A DNA stretch of 64,000 nucleotides from JAWWOW01 sp033851265 (GTDB taxonomy: Bacteria > Actinomycetota > Actinomycetes > JAWWOW01). Positions 49,016 through 57,796 of the stretch are shown in pieces. The stretch covers positions 186,001 through 250,000 of the forward strand of contig JAWWOW010000007.1 in the NCBI GenBank assembly GCA_033851265.1, in the 5' to 3' direction. A model generated the notes under the pieces. It was not told the origin of the DNA and made no database searches. It saw only the letters and a list, made by a program, of their open reading frames with translations. Within the stretch, counting starts at the first letter, position 1. The number at the start of each line of letters is the position of its first letter. The translations under genes were made by a program, and so were the position numbers.

Positions 49016-50719
49016 GTGTCATGGAGATCGGATGCGCCACATGGGCTAATTGACCCCGTGCGACGGAATGGTGAGCATCTTCGCGGTCGGTGGCCGTTAC
49101 GCGCTGTGTCCACAGCAGTACTGATCGTTGTCACTTCGGCGGCGGTCGGCTCGGCGTACTTCGCACAGCAGCTCATCGACGACCAGGAGCAGCGACTGCT
49201 CCACGAACGCGCGATCGAGGTTGCCGCTCTCTACAACGTCGCGGTGGGATCTGCGACGGCGTCGCTCGGTTCGTTGGCAACGGTCGCTTCCGTCACGGAC
49301 TCCGACCCCGCCGCCTTCACGAGGTACGCCCAGCGATTGCTCCAGTCCAAGGCCAACCCCGGCGGGTACACCGGGCTTGCGCTCGTCAAGACCTCGGGCG
49401 CGCGCCCCAGCTTGGTGGCATCGATCGGGACGGGCGTCACCGCAGGGCGACTGGCCGAACCTGCCGTTGCTCAGTCGCTGACCCGGAAGTCACCCACCGG
49501 CTTCCTGACCACGCCCGTCACCAGGTCGGGTGACAAGGTGCGCATCGGGTCCGTGCTCGGGGCACCAGCAGCACCGGCGGGGTTCGTCGTGTACGCCGAG
49601 CAAGTCTTCGATCCCTTCTCCAGCGTTGACACGCCGCGCACAGCCAAGACGCCGTTCAGCGAGCTGATCGGCGCGATCTATGCCTCCAGCACGGCCGATC
49701 CTGCGCAGGTGTTGCAGTCAAGCGTGCGAACCGTTCCAGTGACCGGGCACGTCGCTCGGGCGACGATCGATGTCGGTCCAGACAAGTGGCTCATCGAGGT
49801 CAAGGCGCGCGGCTCGCTCGTCGGCAGTCTCGCGAAGGTGCGGCCATGGGTCCTGCTTGCCCTCGGCCTGCTGCTCGCCGCCGTCATGACCGCGATCGTC
49901 GAGGTCCTTGGCCGGCGCCGTAGCTACGCGGAGGCACTCGTCCGCGAGCGCACGCAGGAGTTGAGTGACTCGCTCGCGGAGCTCGAACGCACTCAGCATC
50001 AGCTGGTGCACTCGGAGCGACTGGCGGCCATCGGGCAGGTGGCGTCCACCGTTGGCCACGAGCTCCGAAACCCGCTCGGCGTGATGGCCAACGCGATCTA
50101 CCTGTTGCGGTTGCGCACGGATGACCCGCCCGCGATACGCCAGCTCGACACCCTCGACCGTGAGGTTGGGAGCGCGGCGCGGATCAGTTCGGATCTGCTC
50201 GATTTTGCCCGCAACCGGGATCCCGAATGGGAATCGGTCGAGTTGTCCGAGCTGATATCCGAGTGCCTGTCAGTCGTTCCGTGCCCGCCCGGCGTGACGT
50301 TGGTGCGTGACGAAGCGGCTGATCTCGAGCACGTTCGCGTCGACCGCGACCAACTGCGGCAAGTGCTCCTCAATCTGTTGAACAATGCCTACGAGGCCGT
50401 TCCGGATGGCGGCACGGTGACGGTGGCGACCAAGCGCCTTGACGGTGCGGTGCGCATCGACGTTGTCGATAACGGGGCTGGCGCGGACGAAGCCACTCAG
50501 GCGCGCTTCTTCGAGCCGTTCTTCACCACCAAGACGCGTGGCACCGGGCTTGGACTGGCCGTCTGCAAGCGTTTGATCGAAGGCCACTCAGGTTCGATTT
50601 CCGTAGTGTCCTCGCCGGGCGAGGGTGCGCGTTTCACGGTCGTACTACCGCTTACACCTGTCGCGCCCAGGATGGCGGCCGACGCAAGAGCAGCCGAGCG
50701 CGCAGGAACGGTGTCATGA
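49016..50719 (+). CDS. Membrane sensor histidine kinase (NtrB-like core)
   Basis: A 567-residue kinase; GTG at 49016, with GTG 49058 as a possible later start. One helix near 35-53, a roughly 210-residue extracytoplasmic domain, and a second helix around 275-300. The cytoplasmic core has a coiled linker (LEKERT-type ELERTQHQLVHSERL), the H-box VGHELRNPLGVMANAIYLL and an HATPase_c domain with NNAYEAV, VDNGAGA and TRGTGLGLAVCKRL. There is no HAMP domain. Its stop overlaps the start of a lone receiver gene. Three 19-bp repeats lie upstream. Confidence 0.9.
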   Translation: MSWRSDAPHGLIDPVRRNGEHLRGRWPLRAVSTAVLIVVTSAAVGSAYFAQQLIDDQEQRLLHERAIEVAALYNVAVGSATASLGSLATVASVTDSDPAAFTRYAQRLLQSKANPGGYTGLALVKTSGARPSLVASIGTGVTAGRLAEPAVAQSLTRKSPTGFLTTPVTRSGDKVRIGSVLGAPAAPAGFVVYAEQVFDPFSSVDTPRTAKTPFSELIGAIYASSTADPAQVLQSSVRTVPVTGHVARATIDVGPDKWLIEVKARGSLVGSLAKVRPWVLLALGLLLAAVMTAIVEVLGRRRSYAEALVRERTQELSDSLAELERTQHQLVHSERLAAIGQVASTVGHELRNPLGVMANAIYLLRLRTDDPPAIRQLDTLDREVGSAARISSDLLDFARNRDPEWESVELSELISECLSVVPCPPGVTLVRDEAADLEHVRVDRDQLRQVLLNLLNNAYEAVPDGGTVTVATKRLDGAVRIDVVDNGAGADEATQARFFEPFFTTKTRGTGLGLAVCKRLIEGHSGSISVVSSPGEGARFTVVLPLTPVAPRMAADARAAERAGTVS

Positions 50720-51063
50720 ACGTTTTGGTGGTCGACGACGAGCCCGGCATGCGCGAGACGCTCGTCGACATCTTGGTGCACTCGGGGTTCGAAGCCGATG
50801 CTGTCCCTGACGGCGAGGCGGCGCTGTTGCGTCTCGCCGATCGGAGCTACGACGTTGTCGTCATGGACATGCGGATGCCTGGGCGCGACGGCGTGGAGGT
50901 CTTGCGCGTCATGGGCGGCCCGCCCCCGCCCGTGATTCTGATGACGGCGTACGCATCCGACGAACGGCTCAAAGAAGGCGCCGATCTTGCCTTCGCCGTC
51001 GTACACAAACCGTTTTCAGCGCCGGACATGGTCGACCTCGTCAACCGGGCTCAAGCGAGCTAG
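50716..51063 (+). CDS. Stand-alone response-regulator receiver domain
   Basis: A 115-residue CheY/Spo0F-like protein with no output domain. D7/D8, the phosphoacceptor D51 in VVMDMRMPG, T in LMTAYAS and K in VVHKPFSAP are all in place. It sits between a kinase and a hybrid kinase and should work as a phosphorelay shuttle or through protein contacts. Confidence 0.93.
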   Translation: MNVLVVDDEPGMRETLVDILVHSGFEADAVPDGEAALLRLADRSYDVVVMDMRMPGRDGVEVLRVMGGPPPPVILMTAYASDERLKEGADLAFAVVHKPFSAPDMVDLVNRAQAS

Positions 51064-51067
51064 TCAC

Positions 51068-52729
51068 GTGATCTCCCCAGAGACCAATCGCATCTCGGAT
51101 CTTGTCCTCGTCGTTGACGACGACGAGAGCACCCGAGAAACCTTGGCGGAGGTGCTGGGCACGGCCGGGTTGTCGGCGATCACGGCGGGTACCGGAAAGG
51201 TGGCGATGGCGCTAGCCGAGGAGTCTCGGCCGGCCATCGCCCTGATCGACCATCGTCTTCCCGACACGCGTGGCACGGAACTCGCAAAGGCTCTGAAGCA
51301 ACTCGATCCGCTCATGCCCGTACTACTGATCACCGGCTACGCGTCGCTCGAAAGCGCGATGCATGCGGTCGGTCAATTCGACGAGTACCTCGTGAAACCG
51401 GTGCCGCCGGCACGCGTTGTGCAGGCGATCCGCACATCCTTGGATCGTCGCCGCCTGATCGAAGAAAACAGTGCACTGCTCGATCAGCTGTGTTTGGTGA
51501 ATGACCAGCTCGCGACGGAGATGGCCGCGCGCGAGGAGCAACTCGCGGGTCTCGTCTCGTTCGCGCTGGCGGTCTCGGAGAAGGAATCGCTGATCGAGAC
51601 CATCGAGGCTGCTCTGCGGATTGTCGTCGATGCGATCGGATTGACGCCCGCGGCTCTGTATGTCGTGACGGATGAGAGCGATGGGGAGTTGCTGCTGGCT
51701 GGCTGTCGTGGCGACGAATGGGAGCCGCCGCTCAGCGTCCCCGCGCCAACCGCACTCATCGCGAAGACACAACTCGGACGTCCGGCACAACCGGTGGACG
51801 TTCTGCGCATCAACGCCGGCGGTGATCTCGCGGCCGCCCTCGTCATCGGGGAAACGGTCCACGGTGCAGAGTTCCTCCGCGCGCTGGTCGCGCAGCTCGG
51901 CCTCGCACTGGGCAACGCGCAGCGTCTCGAGCGTGAATCAGAGTCCGTACGGCGCCTGACCGAGTTGAGCCGACTGCGGGCGAGCCTCCTCGGTGGGGTG
52001 TCGCATGAGTTGCGTACGCCGTTGACCGCGATGATCGGTCTAGCTCAGACCCTGCGTACTCGCGCGCTGCCGCCAGAAACCCAGACCGAGTTCCTCGACC
52101 AGATCCTGCGGCAGACCGAACGGCTCAAGGTTCTGGTGGGAGACCTGCTGGACGAAACCCGGCTGGAGACCGGCATCGTCCGGGTGGACTGCCGACCGGT
52201 TGCATTGCCTACCCTGCTTGACGAGATTGCTGCGTCGTTCGTCGGAATCGACCAGACGATCAGCGTGTCCTGCGAACCGGAAGTTCGCTTGGTGTCGGCG
52301 GATCGTCAACGCCTCGAGCAAGCCCTGGTCAACCTCGTGCACAACGCGACCAAATACGCTCCGGCAGGTTCGGAGATCCGCGTTCGCGCCATCGCTTTTG
52401 GCACTGACGTGACCGTTGCGGTTGCCGACGATGGGCCGGGTATCGACCCGGCCTTTCTCCCGCGCATCTTCGACCCGTTCTCGCAAGGCGACAGCAGTGA
52501 CACGCGACGCGACGCCGGGTTGGGTCTCGGCCTTTCCATCGCACGAGGATTCATCGAGGCAATGGGCGGCAAGATCATGGCCCAGTCACGACTGGGCGAG
52601 GGCACCACGTTCATCGTCCATCTGAAAGTCGCTGAGCGAACCACGCCGGCGCATATCGGCGAGGTCGCGGTGCCTGGGCCACGATCGGCGGCTTCCGATA
52701 CGCGAATAGACAGCCGTAACGGAAGCTAG
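51068..52729 (+). CDS. Cytoplasmic receiver-GAF-histidine kinase hybrid
   Basis: The protein is 553 residues from a GTG 4 bp after the receiver gene. It has an N-terminal receiver (D17-D19, phosphoacceptor D61 in ALIDHRLPDTRG), a coiled linker, a GAF-like domain (about 150-300), the H-box GGVSHELRTPLTAMIG and an HATPase_c domain (NLVHNATKYAP, DDGPGIDPAFLP, GLGLGLSIARG). No membrane segment. It should take phosphate from the upstream proteins or feed it back to them; no DNA-binding output is encoded nearby. Confidence 0.92.
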   Translation: MISPETNRISDLVLVVDDDESTRETLAEVLGTAGLSAITAGTGKVAMALAEESRPAIALIDHRLPDTRGTELAKALKQLDPLMPVLLITGYASLESAMHAVGQFDEYLVKPVPPARVVQAIRTSLDRRRLIEENSALLDQLCLVNDQLATEMAAREEQLAGLVSFALAVSEKESLIETIEAALRIVVDAIGLTPAALYVVTDESDGELLLAGCRGDEWEPPLSVPAPTALIAKTQLGRPAQPVDVLRINAGGDLAAALVIGETVHGAEFLRALVAQLGLALGNAQRLERESESVRRLTELSRLRASLLGGVSHELRTPLTAMIGLAQTLRTRALPPETQTEFLDQILRQTERLKVLVGDLLDETRLETGIVRVDCRPVALPTLLDEIAASFVGIDQTISVSCEPEVRLVSADRQRLEQALVNLVHNATKYAPAGSEIRVRAIAFGTDVTVAVADDGPGIDPAFLPRIFDPFSQGDSSDTRRDAGLGLGLSIARGFIEAMGGKIMAQSRLGEGTTFIVHLKVAERTTPAHIGEVAVPGPRSAASDTRIDSRNGS

Positions 52730-52884
52730 CTGCTGCACTTTCGCCAGTACGAAATTCTTCGGCGTTCTGTCGGGAAGTTCGTAGTTGTGAAGTACGCTGT
52801 GGCACTTCCTGCAGGCCATCCTCAAGCGACGTAGCAATCCGCGGCCTCATCGAGCGCGATGATGATCCGCTCTGAGAGGAAGTC

Positions 52885-54561
52885 ATGACGGTCCGGAGTG
52901 AGACAACCGACGTTGCAGGAGAAGCAGTCGCCGGTGGTGAAGACGTAACGCTTCCTGACGTGAGCGAAGTCGTTGGTGGCATCACCGCCGTCCTCAGCCA
53001 AGGCCGCTCGTTGCGGCGTGAAGGCGTCGAGCTCGCCAAAGAGTTGGGCCGAATCTCCGTTGGACGCTCCGAGATAGCACCGCATCCCGCGGACAAGCGG
53101 TTCAAGGACGCTGCGTGGGAAAACAACCCGGTCTTCCACCGGATCGAGCAGAGTTATCTCGCCGGTGCGCAAGCCATCCAGAATCTCCTCGATGATCTCG
53201 AGACTTCGGTGGACGAGAAGAAGGCAGAGAGCGCGAGGTTCGCGCTCACGTTGTTGACCAGCGCGGCGGCGCCGACGAACTTCCTTGCGACGAACCCCTC
53301 TGCGCTGAAGAAGCTGATCGACACCGGCGGACAGAGCGTGGTGCGCGGCGCGCGCAACTTCGTGCACGACATGCGACACAACGGTGGCCTGCCGTCGATG
53401 TCAGATCCGGATGCGTTCGAGGTCGGCAGGAACCTTGCGGTCACCCCTGGTGTCGTGGTCGGACGCGATGAGGTCGGCGAGCTGCTTCAATACGCGGCCA
53501 CGACCGAGACGGTTTACCAACGCCCAGTCCTCGTCGTCCCGCCTCCGATCGGTCGCTTCTATTTCCTGGACCTCAGTCCTGGTCGCAGCTTTGCTGAGTT
53601 CGTCGTTGGGCAGGGCATGCAGACATTTATGCTCAGCTGGCGTAACCCGACCGTGGAGCAGGGCGACTGGACGCTCGACACCTATGCAGCACGCGTGTCA
53701 CGCGCGATCGACACCGTGCGCGAGATCACCGGTGCCGACGATGTGAACGTCATCGGGTTCTGCGCTGGCGGCATGATCACGACTGCTCTGCTCAGCCATC
53801 TGGCCGCGACGGGAGACAACCGGATACACAGCATGTCCTACGCCGTGACGATGCTCGACTTTGGCGCACGGTCACCGATCACGGCGTTCGCCGGCCGGGG
53901 GTTGCTGGCCTTTGCCAAGCGCCGTTCTTCGAAGAAGGGCATCATCACGAGCCGCCAGATGGGCAGCGCGTTCACCCTTTTGCGACCGGACGACCTGGTC
54001 TTCAACTATTGGGTCAACAACTACCTGATGGGGGAGAAGCCGCCGGCGTTCGACGTGCTCGCGTGGAATGCCGACGGCACGAACTTGCCTGGAGCGTTGC
54101 ACGGACAGTTCCTCGAAATCTTCCGCGACAACCCACTGATCCACGCCGGGGGCATAGAGGTTCTGGGCACGCCGGTGGACGTCAGCACGGTGAAGGTCCC
54201 GACATTCGTGACTGGCGCGGTGTCCGACCACCTCACACCGTGGAAGAGCTGCTACCAGACGACGCAGCTGGTCAGTGGCGAGTCGACGTTCGTGTTGAGC
54301 TACTCGGGGCACATCGCGAGTTTGGTGAACCCGCCGGGCAATCCCAAGGCGCACTACTGGACCGGTGGCGAGCCGGGTGCCGACCCAGATGCGTGGTTGG
54401 CAGGAGCGGAGCGCAAGTCGGGCAGCTGGTGGGAGGCCTGGATGGAGTGGCTCGGCCCGAAGTCAGGCGACCGCCAGGACGCCGCAGCGCCCGGAAGCGA
54501 GACGCATCCCGCGCTGGGGCACGCCCCGGGTCTCTATGTGCGCGACGAACTGCCCGCGTGA
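52885..54561 (+). CDS. phaC: Poly(3-hydroxyalkanoate) polymerase
   Basis: The protein is 558 residues. The lipase-like box is GFCAGGM with the nucleophilic cysteine, the aspartate is in AVSDHLTPW and the histidine in YSGHIASLVNPPG. Further PhaC hallmarks: NPLIHAGGIEVLG and WNADGTNLPG. It polymerises (R)-3-hydroxyacyl-CoA into storage granules. The size and the lack of a separate PhaE partner fit class I/II. It overlaps the PhaZ-like gene by 4 bases. Confidence 0.93.
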   Translation: MTVRSETTDVAGEAVAGGEDVTLPDVSEVVGGITAVLSQGRSLRREGVELAKELGRISVGRSEIAPHPADKRFKDAAWENNPVFHRIEQSYLAGAQAIQNLLDDLETSVDEKKAESARFALTLLTSAAAPTNFLATNPSALKKLIDTGGQSVVRGARNFVHDMRHNGGLPSMSDPDAFEVGRNLAVTPGVVVGRDEVGELLQYAATTETVYQRPVLVVPPPIGRFYFLDLSPGRSFAEFVVGQGMQTFMLSWRNPTVEQGDWTLDTYAARVSRAIDTVREITGADDVNVIGFCAGGMITTALLSHLAATGDNRIHSMSYAVTMLDFGARSPITAFAGRGLLAFAKRRSSKKGIITSRQMGSAFTLLRPDDLVFNYWVNNYLMGEKPPAFDVLAWNADGTNLPGALHGQFLEIFRDNPLIHAGGIEVLGTPVDVSTVKVPTFVTGAVSDHLTPWKSCYQTTQLVSGESTFVLSYSGHIASLVNPPGNPKAHYWTGGEPGADPDAWLAGAERKSGSWWEAWMEWLGPKSGDRQDAAAPGSETHPALGHAPGLYVRDELPA

Positions 54562-55343
54562 AGACCCTCGACGAGGAACGCACCAGCGTTCGCGCATGGC
54601 GCAACGACATCAACGTCAGTGTTGTCAGGGGCGATAGCGGTGCGCCGCCGGTGTTGATGTGCATGGGGTACGGCGGCTGGCTCGAACTGTGGACCCCGCT
54701 GCGGCAACGACTCGCAGCGGACGGCGTCACGACGATCGCTTTTGACGTGCCGGGCACCGGGGGGTCCAGCGTGCCGTTAGTGCCGCTGCCGCTGGCTGCC
54801 CACGCACGCATTGCGTTGCGGGTGCTCGACCACGTTGGGGTTCAGAAGGCAAGCGTGCTGGGCTTGTCATGGGGCGGGCTGCTCGCGCAGCAACTAGCGG
54901 TCATGGCACCGAGGCGCATCGTCCGCGTCGTACTCGCCAGCACGAACTTCGGGCTCGGCAGCGTTCCCGGTTCGCTCCGTCGTTCTCCCGTCCTTGCTGA
55001 CGAGATCGACATCCCGTTGGATACAGCCCCGGCCGGCCGGCAGTGGCGGCGCATCGGAGCCCGCCGCGGGCGGGTCTTCCAGATCGCCGCCCTGGCGGGT
55101 TGGTCGAGCCTCCCGTGGCTGCCATTGCTGCACCAGCCGACGCTCGTCGTGGTGGGCGACCGCGACAACAAGACCCCTCGGCTGAACTCTCGGATCATGG
55201 CGAGGTTGCTTCCGAACGCGCGCCTCGAAGTTGTGCCAGGTGGCACGCACACGATGCTCCTGGACCACCCCGGTCCGGCGGCGCCGACCATCAGCTCGTT
55301 CCTGCGCTTTGGCAGAAGCGCGCCGGTTGTGCAATACCTCTAG
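54558..55343 (+). CDS. Intracellular PHA-depolymerase-like alpha/beta hydrolase
   Basis: The protein is 261 residues from a GTG overlapping the phaC stop. The fold and motifs follow PhaZ of pseudomonads: MGYGGWLELWTPL, IAFDVPGTGGSS, the nucleophile elbow GLSWGGLLAQQLA, WSSLPWLPLLHQPTLVVVGD and the histidine in PGGTHTMLLDH. The cap region between the elbow and WSS is about 20 residues shorter than I recall for pseudomonad PhaZ. Pairing with phaC supports a role in polymer turnover. Confidence 0.85.
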   Translation: MKTLDEERTSVRAWRNDINVSVVRGDSGAPPVLMCMGYGGWLELWTPLRQRLAADGVTTIAFDVPGTGGSSVPLVPLPLAAHARIALRVLDHVGVQKASVLGLSWGGLLAQQLAVMAPRRIVRVVLASTNFGLGSVPGSLRRSPVLADEIDIPLDTAPAGRQWRRIGARRGRVFQIAALAGWSSLPWLPLLHQPTLVVVGDRDNKTPRLNSRIMARLLPNARLEVVPGGTHTMLLDHPGPAAPTISSFLRFGRSAPVVQYL

Positions 55344-56266
55344 CCGGGGAACCGCTGCTCTGCGGCGGACTCGAACTCGCGTGCCTCGGCAAACCCCGCC
55401 AACTCGTTGAACTTCTCGAACGGCATGAGCCGATCCTGATAGCCGCTCCAGTCACCGGTTTGGCGGAGTTGCCCGAGGGCGCCTTCCATGGCCTTGATAC
55501 TGACAAGCACGGCGGTCAACGCGACGAGCACGACCTGGAAGCCGAGGGCGTACAACTCGTCGGCCGAGTGGACCGGGCTGTCCGGGAGTTCGGTGTAGTC
55601 GACCATGGCCGGCCCGCGGATCTCCGATCGGACGGTGCGTAGTTCTTCGCCCTGGTGGCGTTGCAGACCGAGGACCCAGACGAGGTCCGCGCCGGCCTCG
55701 GACATTGCCGTCGCGCGCAACAGTGCGGCTTCGAGGCCGAGTGTTGGTAGGGCGTCCGTGCGACCGATGACGAGCAGGTCATCTGTCCCGCGGGCGCGGC
55801 ATGCCGCATCGATGCGCCGCTGCATCTCGCTGACGTCAGCGAGCTCAACGCCCGATGTATACCCGCACTGCTTCTGCACGGGTTGGTCCTCGAGGGTGAT
55901 TGCTGCGGCACCAGCGCGAAGGAAGTCGTGGACCGTCGCACGGACCGCGACGGCATTGCCGTAGCCGGTATCCGCGTCGGCGATCACAGGTAGCTGAATT
56001 GCGGACGAAACCCTGGCGCAGTTCGCCACCATTTCGGCTCGCCCGATCACCCCGAGGTCGGGTAACCCATGAACGGCCGCTGCTGTGGCAGTACCACTGA
56101 GGTAGACGGCTTCGAAACCCACGCGCTCGGCGATCCGCGCAGACAGCGCGTCGTAAACACCTGGTACGAGCAGCCCGTCGGCGGGGAAGGTCGACTGGAT
56201 CGCGTCACGCAAACGTCCCACGACTGGCTCCTTGAGTTGATGCAGACCCGAACCGTGCCCGGTCAC
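55340..56266 (-). CDS. PEP-mutase/isocitrate-lyase superfamily protein
   Basis: A 308-residue TIM barrel. It has DADTGYGNAVAV (metal and substrate site) and EDQPVQKQCGYTSG, where true isocitrate and methylisocitrate lyases have K-x-C-G-H; the histidine here is tyrosine, so activity may differ (C-C or P-C bond lyase, or hydrolase). It overlaps the stop of the PhaZ-like gene tail to tail (55340-55343) and the next aldo/keto reductase gene by 4 bases, so it is cotranscribed with that one. Confidence 0.88.
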   Translation of the reverse strand: MTGHGSGLHQLKEPVVGRLRDAIQSTFPADGLLVPGVYDALSARIAERVGFEAVYLSGTATAAAVHGLPDLGVIGRAEMVANCARVSSAIQLPVIADADTGYGNAVAVRATVHDFLRAGAAAITLEDQPVQKQCGYTSGVELADVSEMQRRIDAACRARGTDDLLVIGRTDALPTLGLEAALLRATAMSEAGADLVWVLGLQRHQGEELRTVRSEIRGPAMVDYTELPDSPVHSADELYALGFQVVLVALTAVLVSIKAMEGALGQLRQTGDWSGYQDRLMPFEKFNELAGFAEAREFESAAEQRFPG

Positions 56267-57300
56267 GGCGTTGGCGCGCCCGGATCAATGAGATTCAGCT
56301 CTTTCAATTCAGCCCAGTAGTCGGCGCTGATGTCTGCGTCGAATTGTTCCAGGTTCTGTTGCATCTCTGCTTTCGAGCGGGCGCCCGGGATCACGCTGAC
56401 GACAGCGGGGTGCCCGAGGGCGAACTGCAATGCGGCAGCCGGCAACGCAACGCCGTGGCGCTCGCCGACCTTCTCGATTTGTGCAACCCGATGGAGGACC
56501 TCCGGCGAAGCCGGGAAGTAGTTGTACGTCGCGTCGGTCGTTGCTCCGGTTGCGAGGATCCCGGAGTTGAACGGTGACCCGCTGATGACGCTGATGTGTT
56601 GCTCCGCGCATTGCGCGAGGAACGGTTGCAAGCCCGCTTGCTCCAACAAGGTGTAGCGGCCCGCCAGCAGGAAGCAGTCGAAGTCCCCGAGGCCCGCGAA
56701 CTCAGTCAACATCTCGTGCTGGCACATGCCGACTCCGATGGCGCCGATGACACCTTGCCCACGGAGCTCGTCAAGGGCCGGGTAGGTCTCGGCCATGACC
56801 TCTTTGACGTGCGACGGTGCACCCGGGATGTCGTCGGGATTGATCGACGCACCTTCGTCCGGGTCGTGGACGAAGACGATGTCGAGTCGGTCTGTTTGCA
56901 ATCTCGTCAGCGTTTCGTCAAGCGAGCGAAGCGTCGTTTCTCGAGAGAAGTCCATCACCTGTTTGCGGGGCGGAACGTCGACGAACAGCCCGGGAGTCGC
57001 GGGCGCTTCCGGAAGGACATCGAGACGCCAGCCGACCTTGCTCGAGATGACGTAGCTGTCGCGTGGACGCGGTGCTAGTACCTCGCCGAGCCGGGTCTCG
57101 CTGACCCCGTATCCATAGACAGGAGCGGTGTCGAAGTAGTTCAGCCCCGCGTCGAAGGCGGCATCGACTGCCTCATTGACGTCACTGATGTCGACGCGGC
57201 GAAAGATGTTGCCGAAGGCGGTGCCGCCCACCCCCAGTTGCGAGACGGAGATCCCCGTCCGCCCGATGTCGCGGCGTACCTGCGATCGGGGGGTGGTCAC
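56263..57300 (-). CDS. Aldo/keto reductase, L-fucose/D-threo-aldose dehydrogenase type
   Basis: The protein is 345 residues, GTG start. It has IGRTGISVSQLGVGGTAFGN, the tetrad D/Y in YFDTAPVYGYGVSETRLG, K in VISSKVG and H in VFVHDPDEG, and an insertion with PPRKQVMDFS seen in galactose/fucose dehydrogenase-type members. It probably oxidises a sugar or sugar-like compound to the lactone. Upstream lies a 16-bp palindrome-like site shared with the transporter and amidohydrolase genes. Confidence 0.9.
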   Translation of the reverse strand: MTTPRSQVRRDIGRTGISVSQLGVGGTAFGNIFRRVDISDVNEAVDAAFDAGLNYFDTAPVYGYGVSETRLGEVLAPRPRDSYVISSKVGWRLDVLPEAPATPGLFVDVPPRKQVMDFSRETTLRSLDETLTRLQTDRLDIVFVHDPDEGASINPDDIPGAPSHVKEVMAETYPALDELRGQGVIGAIGVGMCQHEMLTEFAGLGDFDCFLLAGRYTLLEQAGLQPFLAQCAEQHISVISGSPFNSGILATGATTDATYNYFPASPEVLHRVAQIEKVGERHGVALPAAALQFALGHPAVVSVIPGARSKAEMQQNLEQFDADISADYWAELKELNLIDPGAPTP

Positions 57301-57325
57301 GGAGGCGGCTCTCTTCCGAATTTCG

Positions 57326-57341
57326 AATCAAAATCTCTAGA
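57326..57341. promoter_or_regulatory. Copy 1 of the 16-bp catabolic operator (weakest)
   Basis: AATCAAAATCTCTAGA matches the consensus ATTCRARATCTCGAAT at 12 of 16 positions. It lies 26 bp upstream of the aldo/keto reductase start. Confidence 0.4.
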
Positions 57342-57491
57342 CCGGGAACCTAGCCGAGCCGTCCGGTACAGACAAGGTTGCGCTCTGCCCGCGTGACGTC
57401 ACGCTCCGGGAACGATTGGGTCGAATGTGTTCCGCGAGTATTGACTTCCGGTTTCCACGGTGGGAAGGTCCCTCCCAATATAGAAAACGCT

Positions 57492-57507
57492 ATTCAAGAT
57501 CTCGAAT
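57492..57507. promoter_or_regulatory. Copy 2 of the 16-bp catabolic operator
   Basis: ATTCAAGATCTCGAAT is a near-perfect palindrome (outer ATTC/GAAT, centre AGATCT, one mismatched pair). It lies 289 bp before the binding-protein start, in the AT-richer promoter zone. Confidence 0.6.
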
Positions 57508-57796
57508 CACCACCCGCTAGGTCACGCGTGCGGCACGACCGATCGGCTGGCGCTGCCAGGTCGCACAGGGATGGACGGGAGGCCGGTATCAATGCTCAGT
57601 GCCAACGGCCAGGACCAGCCCGTGATCCGCGTTTCCGAGGAGATCGACCGCTCGAGGCGGCGAACCGCCTAGTGAGGGGGACGCGCGCATATTTCTAGCC
57701 AGTGCCCAGCCGACCGCTTCGTCTCAATGTGGGTCTTGCCCCACCCGCCGGAGACGCCTGATCTCTGACAATCCTGACGTCTGGAAGGTTTCGCAA

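Larger units (their letters stand above)
57301..57796. other. 496-bp divergent regulatory region, no gene
   Basis: This region separates the aldo/keto reductase (minus) from the binding-protein gene (plus). A 106-codon frame inside has no ribosome site and poor codon use, so I do not call it. It holds two copies of the shared 16-bp site (57326-57341, 57492-57507) and is less GC-rich around them (for instance CAATATAGAAAAC), as expected for promoters. Confidence 0.7.

Noticed and set aside
57378..57698. 106-codon plus-strand frame in the divergent promoter region
   Set aside because: It has no ribosome site, non-coding codon composition and crosses a candidate operator; more likely untranslated.
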